From NCBI RefSeq assembly GCF_000427405.1, contig NZ_ATXY01000005.1, positions 124,001 to 188,000 on the forward strand: 64,000 nucleotides of DNA. Reading direction: 5' to 3'. The position numbers were made by a program, and so were the translations under genes. The notes under the pieces were generated by a model that saw nothing but the letters and a program-made list of their open reading frames with translations, had not been told where the DNA came from and ran no database searches. This stretch comes from Flectobacillus major DSM 103. GTDB lineage: Bacteria; Bacteroidota; Bacteroidia; Cytophagales; Spirosomataceae. Position 1 is the stretch's first letter; every line of letters begins with the position of its first letter. Below are positions 34,480-43,542 of this stretch, one piece after another.

Positions 34480-36906
34480 ATGCACTATTCTTTGAAAAAA
34501 CAGATACCTACTTTTATTTTCTTTTTATTCGTTTTTGTAAACACAACCTTTGCCCAAAATAAGGCTTTGGTGAAGGGAAAAGTTGTAGACAAACAAACCA
34601 ACGAGGCATTGAGCTATGCCAATGTAAGAATCTTTAAAAGTGCTGATAATAAGGTAATAACGGGCAGTATATCCAATGAAAATGGGGCGTTTTCTATTGA
34701 TTTAGCTTTTGGCGAATATTACGCATTGATTGAGTTTATGGGTTATAAGGCCATCAAAACGGCATTGTTTAGCCTCAGCAAAGAGCAGCCTTCCAAAGAT
34801 TTGGGGATTCTTCAAGCCGAATCTGTTAGTAATCAACTTTTGGAAGTGGAAGTTCGTGGCGAAAAAAGTACGATGGAATTAGCCCTCGACAAAAGGGTAT
34901 TTAATGTTGGTAAAGACCTAGCCAATGCAGGAGGCACAGCCAGTGATATTCTTACCAATATACCATCGGTGGCTGTTGACCCCGACGGAGCAATCAAGCT
35001 ACGAGGAAGCGACAATGTCAGGATTTTGATTGATGGAAAGCCTTCGGGTTTGGTGAGTTTTAAGGGTGGTGCAGGTCTACAATCGCTACAGGCCAGTATG
35101 ATTGAGCGTGTCGAGGTTATTACCAATCCTTCGGCCCGATACGAAGCCGAAGGGATGGCGGGTATCATTAATATTATTCTGAAAAAAGACAAAAAACAAG
35201 GCTTCAACGGCTCTTTTGATGTTATTACGGGGTATCCTGTCAATCAGGGTTTAGGACTCAATTTGAATTATCGCCACCGAAAAGTCAACTTCTTTATCAA
35301 TTATGGTATTGCTTATCGCATTACGCCCAATATAGCACATACCTATCAGGAAGTATATGGTAAAGATACCACTACGATTTCGGACCAAGACCGCAATGGA
35401 CGTTTGAGAGGTTTCAACAACAATATTCAGGGAGGGTTAGACTATTATTTTACCGATAAAAGTTATTTAACAGCTTCGTATCTTTTTAGAAGAAGCGATG
35501 CCCGCAGGCTCACCGATTTGGTTTATAAAGATTTTATTAATTCAACCAACAACCTTATCCGTACAACTTACCGTACCCAAGACGAAACCGAAGCCGAACC
35601 TAATTCGGAATATGCCCTAACCTACAGAAAAGATTTTGACAAAAAAAATCATACATTTTCTGCTGAAGTTCGATTTTTAGATAATTGGGAACGTTCTGAC
35701 CAGCTATTTACCCAAAATGCGTTTTTTAAAGACGGCTCTATTGATAGCAAACAAACCGTTTTGCAAAATTCACTCAATGATGAATACGAAAAACAATGGC
35801 TTTTTCAGATAGATTACTCGCAACCTATTGGCAAGGAGGGCAAGGTTGAAACAGGACTCAGAAGTAGCTTTAGAGACATGGTAAATGACTATGTTGTTAA
35901 CCAAAAAAGTGACCAAGGGGTATTTGTGCCACTCCCTGGGCTAAAAAACTATTTTATTTATAACGAAAACATCAATGCTTGGTACGGAATCGTTGGCAAC
36001 AAAACCCGAAAGTTATCGTACCAAATGGGGCTTCGTGCCGAGTGGACAGACGTGAAAACTACCCTTCGAGAAACCAACGAAGTAAACCCTCGCAAATACA
36101 CCAACCTATTTCCAAGTGCCCATATTTCGTATGAACTACCTCTGGAAAATGCTATTCAGCTAAGCTATAGCCGACGTGTACGCCGACCATTTTATAATGA
36201 TTTAAGCCCTTTTGCAACGTTTTCGGATAGCCGTAATTTTTTTGGAGGCAACCCCAACCTCAATCCCGAATTTACTAATGCCTTTGAAATAGGACATGTC
36301 AAATACCTTAAAAATGGTTCGTTGAGTTCATCGTTCTTTTTTAGAGATACCAAAGACAAAATCCAAACGATTCGTCGAGTAGATGCACTAGGCTTTGCCA
36401 CGACTCGCCCCGAAAACCTCAAAGGAGAACAGTCGTTGGGCGTCGAAATGGCCAGTCAGATAAATCTCAAAAAATGGTGGAAAAGTGATTTCAGTTTTAG
36501 CTTTTTCCAAGCCAAAATAGATGGTAGCAATATAGACGAAGCCTATTTACGAGAAACCTATAGCTGGTTTGTTCGGCACACTTCTCGTTTTTCATTGCCC
36601 AATAAATGGGATTTACAGCTACGTGGTAACTATGAAGCTCCACAAAAAACTGTACAAGGGCGACGATTGGCCCTTTATTATGTTGACTTTTCGGTAAGCA
36701 AAGATGTGTTTAAAGGCAAAGGCACTCTCAATCTCAATATTATGGATATTTTTAACTCAAGAATTTCAAGATTTGTTACCGAAGGAGATAATTTTTATAC
36801 CGATGGTCGTTCACAATTTAGAAGACGACAAATCAATTTAACGCTTAATTACCGTATCAAAAATGCCAAAAAAGTAAAAAGTATTATCAGCGACGAAACC
36901 AACTAG
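34480..36906 (+). CDS. TonB-dependent receptor-like outer-membrane barrel
   Basis: 808 residues from the ATG at 34480; an upstream TTG extension precedes the signal peptide (KKQIPTFIFFLFVFVNTTFAQ) and was not used. A carboxypeptidase-D-like regulatory domain (VKGKVVDKQTNEALSYANVRIF) precedes a plug (SNQLLEVEVRGEKSTMELA, DILTNIPSVAVDPDGAIKLRGSDNVRILIDGKP) and a 14-plus-strand barrel of the OMP_b-brl_3 type. It is distinct from the SusC proteins in this window: shorter, no SusD partner, no STN domain. It may transport a siderophore, peptide or sugar, or may be a structural porin. It is the first of a two-gene run with a secreted phosphodiesterase-fold protein. Confidence 0.87.
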   Translation: MHYSLKKQIPTFIFFLFVFVNTTFAQNKALVKGKVVDKQTNEALSYANVRIFKSADNKVITGSISNENGAFSIDLAFGEYYALIEFMGYKAIKTALFSLSKEQPSKDLGILQAESVSNQLLEVEVRGEKSTMELALDKRVFNVGKDLANAGGTASDILTNIPSVAVDPDGAIKLRGSDNVRILIDGKPSGLVSFKGGAGLQSLQASMIERVEVITNPSARYEAEGMAGIINIILKKDKKQGFNGSFDVITGYPVNQGLGLNLNYRHRKVNFFINYGIAYRITPNIAHTYQEVYGKDTTTISDQDRNGRLRGFNNNIQGGLDYYFTDKSYLTASYLFRRSDARRLTDLVYKDFINSTNNLIRTTYRTQDETEAEPNSEYALTYRKDFDKKNHTFSAEVRFLDNWERSDQLFTQNAFFKDGSIDSKQTVLQNSLNDEYEKQWLFQIDYSQPIGKEGKVETGLRSSFRDMVNDYVVNQKSDQGVFVPLPGLKNYFIYNENINAWYGIVGNKTRKLSYQMGLRAEWTDVKTTLRETNEVNPRKYTNLFPSAHISYELPLENAIQLSYSRRVRRPFYNDLSPFATFSDSRNFFGGNPNLNPEFTNAFEIGHVKYLKNGSLSSSFFFRDTKDKIQTIRRVDALGFATTRPENLKGEQSLGVEMASQINLKKWWKSDFSFSFFQAKIDGSNIDEAYLRETYSWFVRHTSRFSLPNKWDLQLRGNYEAPQKTVQGRRLALYYVDFSVSKDVFKGKGTLNLNIMDIFNSRISRFVTEGDNFYTDGRSQFRRRQINLTLNYRIKNAKKVKSIISDETN

Positions 36907-37025
36907 CGTATCCTGTATTGGGCGTATTTATAAGTAATCGGCAAGTTATTACATTGGGAATATAAAAGACATCCTCTAACTTGCCGTTGATTACTCAAAA
37001 GGTTTTTCAACTAAAAACAATCCTC

Positions 37026-37856
37026 ATGAAAAAAGTATTTGGCCTTATTATAGGGCTGTTCATTATTCAACAAACCTATTCACAAGCCTTGAATGTGGCA
37101 ACGTACAACCTTCGTCTCAATACCGCTAGCGATGGTGTCAATGCTTGGCCCAATCGTAAAGAAGAAGTAAAAAAGCTAATCCGTTATCATGAATTTGATA
37201 TTTTTGGTACACAAGAGGGCTTTATTGGACAAATAAAAGACCTCGTCGAAATGCCCGAATACGCCTACGTAGGTGTTGGCCGTGACGATGGTAAAGAAGC
37301 AGGCGAGCATTCGGCTATTGTTTATAAAAAAGACCGTTTTCAATTATTACAAAAAGGTGATTTTTGGCTAAGTCAAACTCCCGACCAACCTACCAAAGGC
37401 TGGGATGCTACTTGTTGTAATAGAATTTGCTCGTGGGCTAAGTTTAAAGACCTCAAAACGACCAAGGTATTTTACTTTTTTAGCGTACACTTTGACCACC
37501 AAGGTGTTGAAGCACGTCGACAATCGGGCTTTTTAATGGTAAAAAAAATCAAAGAGATTGCCAAAAATAGCCCTGTTATCTGTGTAGGTGATTTTAATTC
37601 TACCCCCGATACCGAGCAAATAAAAACAATGCAAGCGTCTTTGAATGATGCCTATTTGGTTTCAAAAATGCCTCCTTATGGCCCTGAAGGCACTTTCAAT
37701 GGCTTCAAGCACGACGCTGAACTCAAAAGTAGAATTGATTATATTTTTGTAGATAAAAAAATAGAAGTACTAAAATACGGCGTACTAACCGACTCTTACG
37801 ATAATAAGTACCCGTCCGACCACCAGCCTGTAGTAATCAAAGCGGTGTTTAAGTAA
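37026..37856 (+). CDS. endonuclease/exonuclease/phosphatase-family protein, secreted
   Basis: 276 residues from the ATG that starts the signal peptide (KKVFGLIIGLFIIQQTYSQ). The DNase I-like fold motifs are NVATYNLRLN near 22, GTQEG near 63 (metal-binding Glu), CVGDFNSTPDTEQ near 188, SRIDYIFV near 238 and SDHQPV near 262 (catalytic His). The superfamily includes nucleases, sphingomyelinases and inositol-phosphate phosphatases; substrate cannot be read off. It lies 119 bases behind the barrel gene. A convergent terminator separates it from the PQQ dehydrogenase gene. Confidence 0.85.
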   Translation: MKKVFGLIIGLFIIQQTYSQALNVATYNLRLNTASDGVNAWPNRKEEVKKLIRYHEFDIFGTQEGFIGQIKDLVEMPEYAYVGVGRDDGKEAGEHSAIVYKKDRFQLLQKGDFWLSQTPDQPTKGWDATCCNRICSWAKFKDLKTTKVFYFFSVHFDHQGVEARRQSGFLMVKKIKEIAKNSPVICVGDFNSTPDTEQIKTMQASLNDAYLVSKMPPYGPEGTFNGFKHDAELKSRIDYIFVDKKIEVLKYGVLTDSYDNKYPSDHQPVVIKAVFK

Positions 37857-37952
37857 TATCCTGTACTGAGTGTCTGAGCAAATAGATTGATATTGAGCAG
37901 TTTAGATACAATTTTACGAAGTGTCTTATTGAAGATTTTTTTTGTTATAGTA

Positions 37953-37986
37953 CAGTTAGCTAGCCTATTTATGGGCTAGCTAACTG
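37953..37986. terminator. bidirectional hairpin between convergent genes
   Basis: CAGTTAGCTAGCC (37953-37965) pairs perfectly with GGCTAGCTAACTG (37974-37986), between the plus-strand phosphatase-family gene and the minus-strand PQQ dehydrogenase gene. Confidence 0.7.
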
Positions 37987-38007
37987 ATTCCAGAAGCCTA
38001 GTTCTGA

Positions 38008-40128
38008 TTACAGCGAAAATGCGATATAGCTATCGCCCTTTTTAGTACCTAATTTTGTACCACCACAAGCTATCACGATATATTGTTTGCCATTGAGTAA
38101 ATAAGTGCTTGGTGTGGCAAACCCTGCGGCTGGTAGCTGGGTTTGCCAAAGAATTTCTCCTGTTTTTTTATCAAAAATCCTGAACATACCATCTTTGGTA
38201 GCAGCAATAAACAACAACCCACTTGCAGTAACTACTGGCCCGCCATAGTTTTCAGAACCCGTTGTTGGAATACCTTTGGCCGTGAGTTCGGGATATTCGC
38301 CAAAAGGTTTTTGCCAGAGATGTTTGCCCGTATTAAGGTCAATTGCGGTGAGTGTTCCCCAAGGCGGACGAATACCAGGGTAGCCTTTTGAATCAATAAA
38401 TTTGTTATATCCATTGAATTGGTAGGGTATATATGGTGTTTGGGTATTTTTGTTGGTAGCACTTGCTTCGATTTTTTCATCTCCCAACAAAAAAGCTACT
38501 AAAGCCTGTCGGTCGGTATTGGATAAATGACCAAAGCCAGGCATCATTCCTTTTCCCGACGTAATTATTTTGTTAATGTACTCACGGTCATGTTTTTGTG
38601 AAATATCTACCAACGACGGATAACCGCTTTTAGGATTACCTTTTCGTTCTTTACCATGACAAACAGAACAATTATTGCTATAAAGTCTTTGGCCTGCACT
38701 TAAATGTGCCAATTCGTCTTCTTTCGGGGTTTTGCGTAAGCTAAACAGCCACGCCATTTCATTGGCATTGACGTACATAATACCCTCAGGGTCTACTGCT
38801 GCCCCGCCCCATTCGGCTCCGCCATCGGCACCAGGATATACCAATGTTTCCTTTTGGCTAAGGGGTTTAAATAGACCCTTTTGAGCTGTTTGGATTGTTT
38901 TTAATAAAGCTGCCTTATCGTCCGAATAAGGGTTTACGTCGGCTTCAGTGATATTTTGTCGAGAAAAAGGAGCTGGTAACATAGGAATAGGCTGCGTAGG
39001 CCATGTACTTTCTTCGGGCAGAGTCGACTTAGGAAATGGCATTTCTTTGATAGGAAACAAGGGTTTTCCCGTTACTCTATCAAAAACAAATACATGCCCT
39101 GTTTTGGTTACTTGTGCTACTGCATCAATATTTTTACCATTACGTTTAATCGTAATCAAGTTGGGCGGGGCGGGTAAATCTTTGTCCCAAATATCATGAT
39201 GTACAAACTGAAAATGCCATAATCTTTTGCCAGTATTGGCATCTAGGGCAATTAAAGAGTTGGCAAAAAGGTTTTGTCCTTTGCGGTTTCCTCCATAAAA
39301 ATCAGAAGCCGCCGAGCCTGTAGGTACATACAAAATACCTCTTTGTCGGTCTATGGCCATACCAGCCCAGTTATTTGCACCACCAACTTCGGTATTTTTA
39401 TAGGTATCTTTAGGCCAAGTATTATACCCAAATTCGTTGGGGAAGGGAATCGTATGAAAAACCCAAGAGAGCTTGCCTGTTCTTACGTTAAAAGCTTGAA
39501 TATTCCCTAAGGCTGCATCAGCCCCTTCTGAAAGGCGTAAAGGCATAATAATATTGTCGCCAAACAAAGTACCAGGGGTATTAGAAACTACAAATTTATT
39601 AGCGGCTGTTGCCCCTAATCCTTCTTTCAAACTTACACGACCGTCATCGCCAAAGGTGTTTATTTTTTGCCCTGTCTTGGCATCGATGGCATAAAGCCAT
39701 GAACCCAACGCCACCATGATTCTAGGGGTATCGGTATCGTTTTTGTTGGTACTGGCCCAGTAGGTTACTCCCCGACATGTATTGAGTGACGACCCCCCTG
39801 TATTGACAAACTGCCATAGTTCTTTGCCTGTAGCAGCATTAAGGGCAAATAGCTTGTTGGTAGCTGTAACACCATACAATATCCCATTCACCACAATTGC
39901 ATTGCATTGTACCTGCCCTGAGTCGAGTGTGTGGTATTCCCACGCTACTTTTAGCTGGCTAAGGTTGCTTTTATTGATTTGAGTCAAACTTGAATAGTGG
40001 TTACGTTCGGGCCCACCCAAATACTCTGTCCAGCCTGTATTATCAACTTGGGTGGTTGACTGAGGCAAATAGGCAGCTGTTAACAAGGCCATTGTGATAA
40101 ATGCCAAGAATAAATAGATTTTTTGCAT
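38008..40128 (-). CDS. PQQ-dependent dehydrogenase with nested cytochrome c domain
   Basis: 706 residues from the Met that begins the signal peptide (QKIYLFLAFITMALLTAAYL); 18 more codons upstream lack signal character. The quinoprotein propeller starts at YLGGPERNHYSSLTQI and has repeated Trp-docking blades (NAATGKELWQF, DANTGKRLWHFQ). A haem c domain with CSVCH (Cys487, Cys490, His491) and probable axial Met in KGMMPGFG is inserted before the last blades, which resume at GYPGIRPPWGTLTAIDLNTGKHLW and include TGSENYGGPVVTASGLLFIAATKDG. It oxidises a sugar or alcohol in the periplasm and passes electrons to its own haem. It resembles membrane-type glucose dehydrogenases; the substrate is inferred only. 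Divergent from a LysR gene. Confidence 0.9.
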   Translation of the reverse strand: MQKIYLFLAFITMALLTAAYLPQSTTQVDNTGWTEYLGGPERNHYSSLTQINKSNLSQLKVAWEYHTLDSGQVQCNAIVVNGILYGVTATNKLFALNAATGKELWQFVNTGGSSLNTCRGVTYWASTNKNDTDTPRIMVALGSWLYAIDAKTGQKINTFGDDGRVSLKEGLGATAANKFVVSNTPGTLFGDNIIMPLRLSEGADAALGNIQAFNVRTGKLSWVFHTIPFPNEFGYNTWPKDTYKNTEVGGANNWAGMAIDRQRGILYVPTGSAASDFYGGNRKGQNLFANSLIALDANTGKRLWHFQFVHHDIWDKDLPAPPNLITIKRNGKNIDAVAQVTKTGHVFVFDRVTGKPLFPIKEMPFPKSTLPEESTWPTQPIPMLPAPFSRQNITEADVNPYSDDKAALLKTIQTAQKGLFKPLSQKETLVYPGADGGAEWGGAAVDPEGIMYVNANEMAWLFSLRKTPKEDELAHLSAGQRLYSNNCSVCHGKERKGNPKSGYPSLVDISQKHDREYINKIITSGKGMMPGFGHLSNTDRQALVAFLLGDEKIEASATNKNTQTPYIPYQFNGYNKFIDSKGYPGIRPPWGTLTAIDLNTGKHLWQKPFGEYPELTAKGIPTTGSENYGGPVVTASGLLFIAATKDGMFRIFDKKTGEILWQTQLPAAGFATPSTYLLNGKQYIVIACGGTKLGTKKGDSYIAFSL

Positions 40129-40369
40129 ATAGTTATCAGTTTCTGAGGAATGGATTTTATTATTCAAATCAAAAAAGCCCATTGCATAGCTATGGTTGCC
40201 AAAATTATATATTTTATTGCTTTAATAGTATTTTTCTGTGTGGTAATGATAGCGTTATTCCTGCAAGCACATCATTATGTTTGGTCAAAAACACGCTAGG
40301 TAATGAAAATTATGTAGTAAATAACTTTATTTTTTGTTGTAATAAATATCAGTATAATGATATATATAA

Positions 40370-40377
40370 TATATTTG
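40370..40377 (+). promoter_or_regulatory. TAnnTTTG -7 box of the LysR gene
   Basis: TATATTTG matches the Bacteroidota -7 consensus, 25 bases before the LysR ATG. No good -33 box at the usual distance. The 273-base divergent region 40129-40401 would also hold the PQQ dehydrogenase promoter. Confidence 0.4.
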
Positions 40378-40401
40378 CATTATTATAATAATAAAAATGC
40401 T

Positions 40402-41301
40402 ATGATACTGAATTTAGAATGGCTTCGTACTTTTAAGGCTATTTACGAAACGGGTACTTTGACACAGGCCGCCCAAACCTTATATATTTCACAACCAGGC
40501 GTAAGTTTACATTTGAGTTCGCTAGAGGCTTATACTGGTTATCAGTTATTTGAGCGTTCGGCCAAAAAAATGATTCCTACCGAAAGAGGTAAAGTTTTGT
40601 ACAACTTTGTACTAGAGCCATTAAGTAAGTTGGAGGCCGCTGAGCAGTTATTTCACAAAAGTTCTAATACCGATAAAGCTACGATTAGTATTGGCATGTG
40701 TTTTGAAACATTCCAGTTTACCCTCGAAAAATACATTTCATCGCTTAATTTCAATGTCATAATCAAATTTGGCGAATACCCCCAAATGATACATGATTTG
40801 GACAAGGGGTTATTGGATTTGATTATTACTCCTCAAAAAGATGTTCAGAAAAATTTAGAATTTACGCCTTTTTCTAAAGAAAGAATCGTACTTGTTTGTG
40901 GTGCCAAAACAGATACCCAAGCCCTGGACAAAATGCTGGAACAAGAACAAATACTATCGGCAAAAGATTGGCTCAAGCAACAAATTTGGTATAGTACTGC
41001 CGCAGATATGGAACACCAAAAACGGTTTTGGATTAATAATTTTAAAAGCCACCCCGACTTTAAGCCTAATTATATTGTACCTAATATTAGCTCGATAGTG
41101 CGTTGCCTAAGCAATGGATTTGGTTTTGCGATTGTGCCAGATTTTTTGTGTAGAGACGAAATCAGGTCAGGGGGGCTCAAGTTGGTTTGGGAGGGTAATC
41201 CAATTATGGAGAATATCCTATATTTTGGAAAACGCAAGAAAACACTATTTGCCCATGAAATAGGGCAGGTAGAGCAAATTTTTGAACAAAATGGGTTATA
41301 G
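40402..41301 (+). CDS. LysR-family transcriptional regulator
   Basis: 299 residues from the ATG at 40402; a frame extending 15 codons upstream is Tyr/Asn-rich and overlaps the promoter. The winged helix-turn-helix is at the N-terminus (LEWLRTFKAIYETGTLTQAAQTLYISQPGVSLHLSSLE, about 4-41), followed by the LTTR co-inducer domain (ISIGMCFETFQF from 96). It is divergent from the PQQ dehydrogenase gene, the usual arrangement for a LysR protein and its target, so it may control that enzyme. The ECF sigma gene downstream is separated by 237 bases. Confidence 0.92.
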   Translation: MILNLEWLRTFKAIYETGTLTQAAQTLYISQPGVSLHLSSLEAYTGYQLFERSAKKMIPTERGKVLYNFVLEPLSKLEAAEQLFHKSSNTDKATISIGMCFETFQFTLEKYISSLNFNVIIKFGEYPQMIHDLDKGLLDLIITPQKDVQKNLEFTPFSKERIVLVCGAKTDTQALDKMLEQEQILSAKDWLKQQIWYSTAADMEHQKRFWINNFKSHPDFKPNYIVPNISSIVRCLSNGFGFAIVPDFLCRDEIRSGGLKLVWEGNPIMENILYFGKRKKTLFAHEIGQVEQIFEQNGL

Positions 41302-41497
41302 ACTGGTAATGAGTCAAAAACTAAGTGGCAAAATATAGGTAAAATACCACAATAGAATACTTTATGAATAAAGAAGTTTGGGTAAAAGGTGATGAGCTAT
41401 AATATCAATAGTTATCTTATTGAACTGATTATCAGTTTTTAATAATTTAATCTTTCACTCAAACTTTTGCTTAATCATTTAAGTGTAATAAATTGTA

Positions 41498-41505
41498 TAT
41501 ATTTG
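41498..41505 (+). promoter_or_regulatory. TAnnTTTG -7 box upstream of the second ECF sigma gene
   Basis: TATATTTG lies 33 bases before the predicted start codon. The spacing fits a short leader. No clear -33 element. Confidence 0.4.
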
Positions 41506-41538
41506 AGATTGAATATTACCATTTGAATAGACCTCCTT

Positions 41539-42120
41539 TTGACTAAGAAAATATTACATATTGAAGATGAAGTCCTTTGGGAGTTGTTGCGGGCGGGCGA
41601 CGACACCGCCTACGAAGCCTTGTATAGGCGTTATTTCAAAATACTTTACAGTTACGGAAAACGTATTTTTAATGACGAGGATATTCTAAACGATGCTATT
41701 CAAGACCTTTTTGTGGACATTTGGCGAACACGCCATTTGCTCAATCAGGCCGAATCAGTCAAATTTTATTTAATAAGTTCTTTGCGTCGTAGAATTCACC
41801 GTTCTACCAAGCTCAATACTTTGCAGGTAAATGAATGGGAAAATGTACACGAAACCCTATTACCAACCGAAGACTCGCCCGAAATAGATTTTACCAATCA
41901 AGAAGATACCGTTATTCAAAAACAAAAACTCAGTCAATGGCTGAATCAATTACCTACTCGTCAGCACGAAGCCATTGTGCTGAGATTTTTTCATGATTTC
42001 AGCTATGCCGAAATTGCCCAAATGCTTCAAATCAAAGAACAAACTGCCCGAAATCTTGTTCAAAAGGCTTTGATTATTCTACGGTCATTGATTATTCTAT
42101 TGATTTTCATGGTTTTATAA
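41539..42120 (+). CDS. ECF RNA polymerase sigma factor (FecI-like), TTG start
   Basis: 193 residues. Region 2 is at about 15-75 (AGDDTAYEALYRRYFKILYSYG, NDAIQDLFVDIWRTR) and region 4 at about 130-180 (LNQLPTRQHEAIVLRFFHDFSYAEIAQMLQIKEQTARNLVQKAL). No in-frame ATG exists before region 2 and a TGA stop lies 15 bases upstream, so TTG at 41539 is the most likely start; such a weak start would keep sigma levels low. The hydrophobic tail (LRSLIILLIFMVL) matches that of the first ECF factor. First gene of sigma-fecR-susC-susD locus 2. Confidence 0.9.
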   Translation: MTKKILHIEDEVLWELLRAGDDTAYEALYRRYFKILYSYGKRIFNDEDILNDAIQDLFVDIWRTRHLLNQAESVKFYLISSLRRRIHRSTKLNTLQVNEWENVHETLLPTEDSPEIDFTNQEDTVIQKQKLSQWLNQLPTRQHEAIVLRFFHDFSYAEIAQMLQIKEQTARNLVQKALIILRSLIILLIFMVL

Positions 42121-42231
42121 AATATTTTATATTTTTTATAAAAAAATTCTTCTTAAAGGAGTTAAAATCGACAAAGCATGTCTCTATACAAGTAAGAGCG
42201 AAATAGTACAAATATTTCTCTTTTATATGAT

Positions 42232-43326
42232 ATGAATTATGCAGATTTTACTCGAAATGATTTTATAGAAGATACTTTTTTTAGGTGTTGGGTTTTTGAG
42301 CCAAACCAAGAAACAGAGTTTTTTTGGCAAAACTTCATGGCCGAATATCCCGAAAAGAAGCAGGATATACTAGCTGCCAAAAACTTATTACTTGCGATTG
42401 ACCAAGAGGTAAAAAGCGATTTTCCGACACAAGAACATGAAGATTTAATTTTTGACAGAATCCAAGAACAACTCAACAAACAGGTAGTTTTCTTGAGTCC
42501 TCGTTTGGCTATTTGGGTAAAATGGGCTGTTGCGGCATCGGTGGTATTGGCTATTGCTTTTTGGCAATGGAATACGCCTTTTTGGCAAAACCCCGCTGTT
42601 ACTTATGAGACAAACCTCCAAAAATCTACTTTAACGTTGATCGAGAAAATGAATACTACCAACAAGCCACTTGTAGTAAAGCTGAGCGATGGTAGCACAG
42701 TTACCCTAAGTGCCAATAGCAAAATAAGCTATCCAGAAGCATTTAATACCTACCCAACTCGTGAAGTGTATTTGAGTGGAGAAGCCTTTTTTGAAGTAGC
42801 CAAAAATCCCAAAAAACAGTTTTTGGTATATGCCAACGAAATGGTAACGAAGGTGTTAGGAACAAGTTTTAGGATTAGGGCGTACCCTCAAGAAAAAGAC
42901 ATTATAGTTCGGGTAAAAACGGGTAAAGTGTCGGTATTGGCTGTTGCCAACGACAAACAAGCTGACAATCATACGGGGCCTTATCAGGTAGAAGGCGTTT
43001 TGCTATTGCCCAACCAGCAGGCCATATTGGTTCGTGAAGAAACCCGTTTGGTAAAGTCGCTAGTCGAAAATCCTGAACTGCTCAAATCGGCCAAGCCATC
43101 GTTTGTGTTTACCGACACCAGCGTTGTTGAAGTGCTTAAAGCTTTGGAAAAAGGATACGGAATAGAAATCGTTTTTGATGAAGATGCGCTAAAAAGCTGT
43201 CAATACACAGGCGATTTGTCGAGGGAATCTTTGTACGAAAAACTGGATGTAATTTGTAAATCAATCGAAGCAAATTACCAGATTTTAGATACAAGCATAG
43301 TTGTTTCCTCGAAAGGATGTGAATAA
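42232..43326 (+). CDS. FecR-family anti-sigma factor
   Basis: 364 residues. Cytoplasmic anti-sigma domain with the shared N-terminal pattern NDFIEDTFFRCWV and FFWQNFMAEYPEKK; one membrane helix (IWVKWAVAASVVLAIAFWQW, about 90-110); periplasmic FecR domain (LSDGSTVTLSANSKISYP, EVYLSGEAFFEVAKNPKKQFLVYANEMVTKVLGTSF) and a C-terminal STN-interaction region. It transmits ligand binding at the STN-type SusC to the ECF factor encoded just upstream. The segment after it carries the same hairpin leader as in locus 1. Confidence 0.93.
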   Translation: MNYADFTRNDFIEDTFFRCWVFEPNQETEFFWQNFMAEYPEKKQDILAAKNLLLAIDQEVKSDFPTQEHEDLIFDRIQEQLNKQVVFLSPRLAIWVKWAVAASVVLAIAFWQWNTPFWQNPAVTYETNLQKSTLTLIEKMNTTNKPLVVKLSDGSTVTLSANSKISYPEAFNTYPTREVYLSGEAFFEVAKNPKKQFLVYANEMVTKVLGTSFRIRAYPQEKDIIVRVKTGKVSVLAVANDKQADNHTGPYQVEGVLLLPNQQAILVREETRLVKSLVENPELLKSAKPSFVFTDTSVVEVLKALEKGYGIEIVFDEDALKSCQYTGDLSRESLYEKLDVICKSIEANYQILDTSIVVSSKGCE

Positions 43327-43421
43327 AACTACTGATACAATACTTAATAAATACAATGTTTCAACCATAAACCCCAACCCTTGACTATGCAATAAAAAAA
43401 CTTACGAACATTTTAAATGAA

Positions 43422-43453
43422 GAAGTCGGCAATGCTCCACCATCACCGACTTC
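43422..43453 (+). promoter_or_regulatory. conserved GTCGG hairpin between fecR and susC (locus 2)
   Basis: GAAGTCGGCAATG (43422-43434), a CTCCAC loop and CATCACCGACTTC (43441-43453) form an 8-bp plus 3-bp stem with a 2-nt internal loop. It matches the hairpin at 8809-8839 in sequence, orientation and gene context. Confidence 0.7.
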
Positions 43454-43458
43454 GGATT

Positions 43459-43510
43459 CCTCTCTTTGCAAATCTCATCTGTTTTTAGACAGATGCAGAG
43501 GTAGTTTTTT
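43459..43510 (+). promoter_or_regulatory. terminator-like hairpin in the susC leader (locus 2)
   Basis: CATCTGT (43476-43482) pairs with ACAGATG (43489-43495), extended by CCTCT (43459-43463) with AGAGG (43497-43501), then TAGTTTTTTG. It lies about 35 bases before susC, between two genes that should be co-transcribed, so it reads as an attenuator. Confidence 0.55.
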
Positions 43511-43542
43511 GTCAAATTTTCTCTAAAAAACAAATCAAAAGT

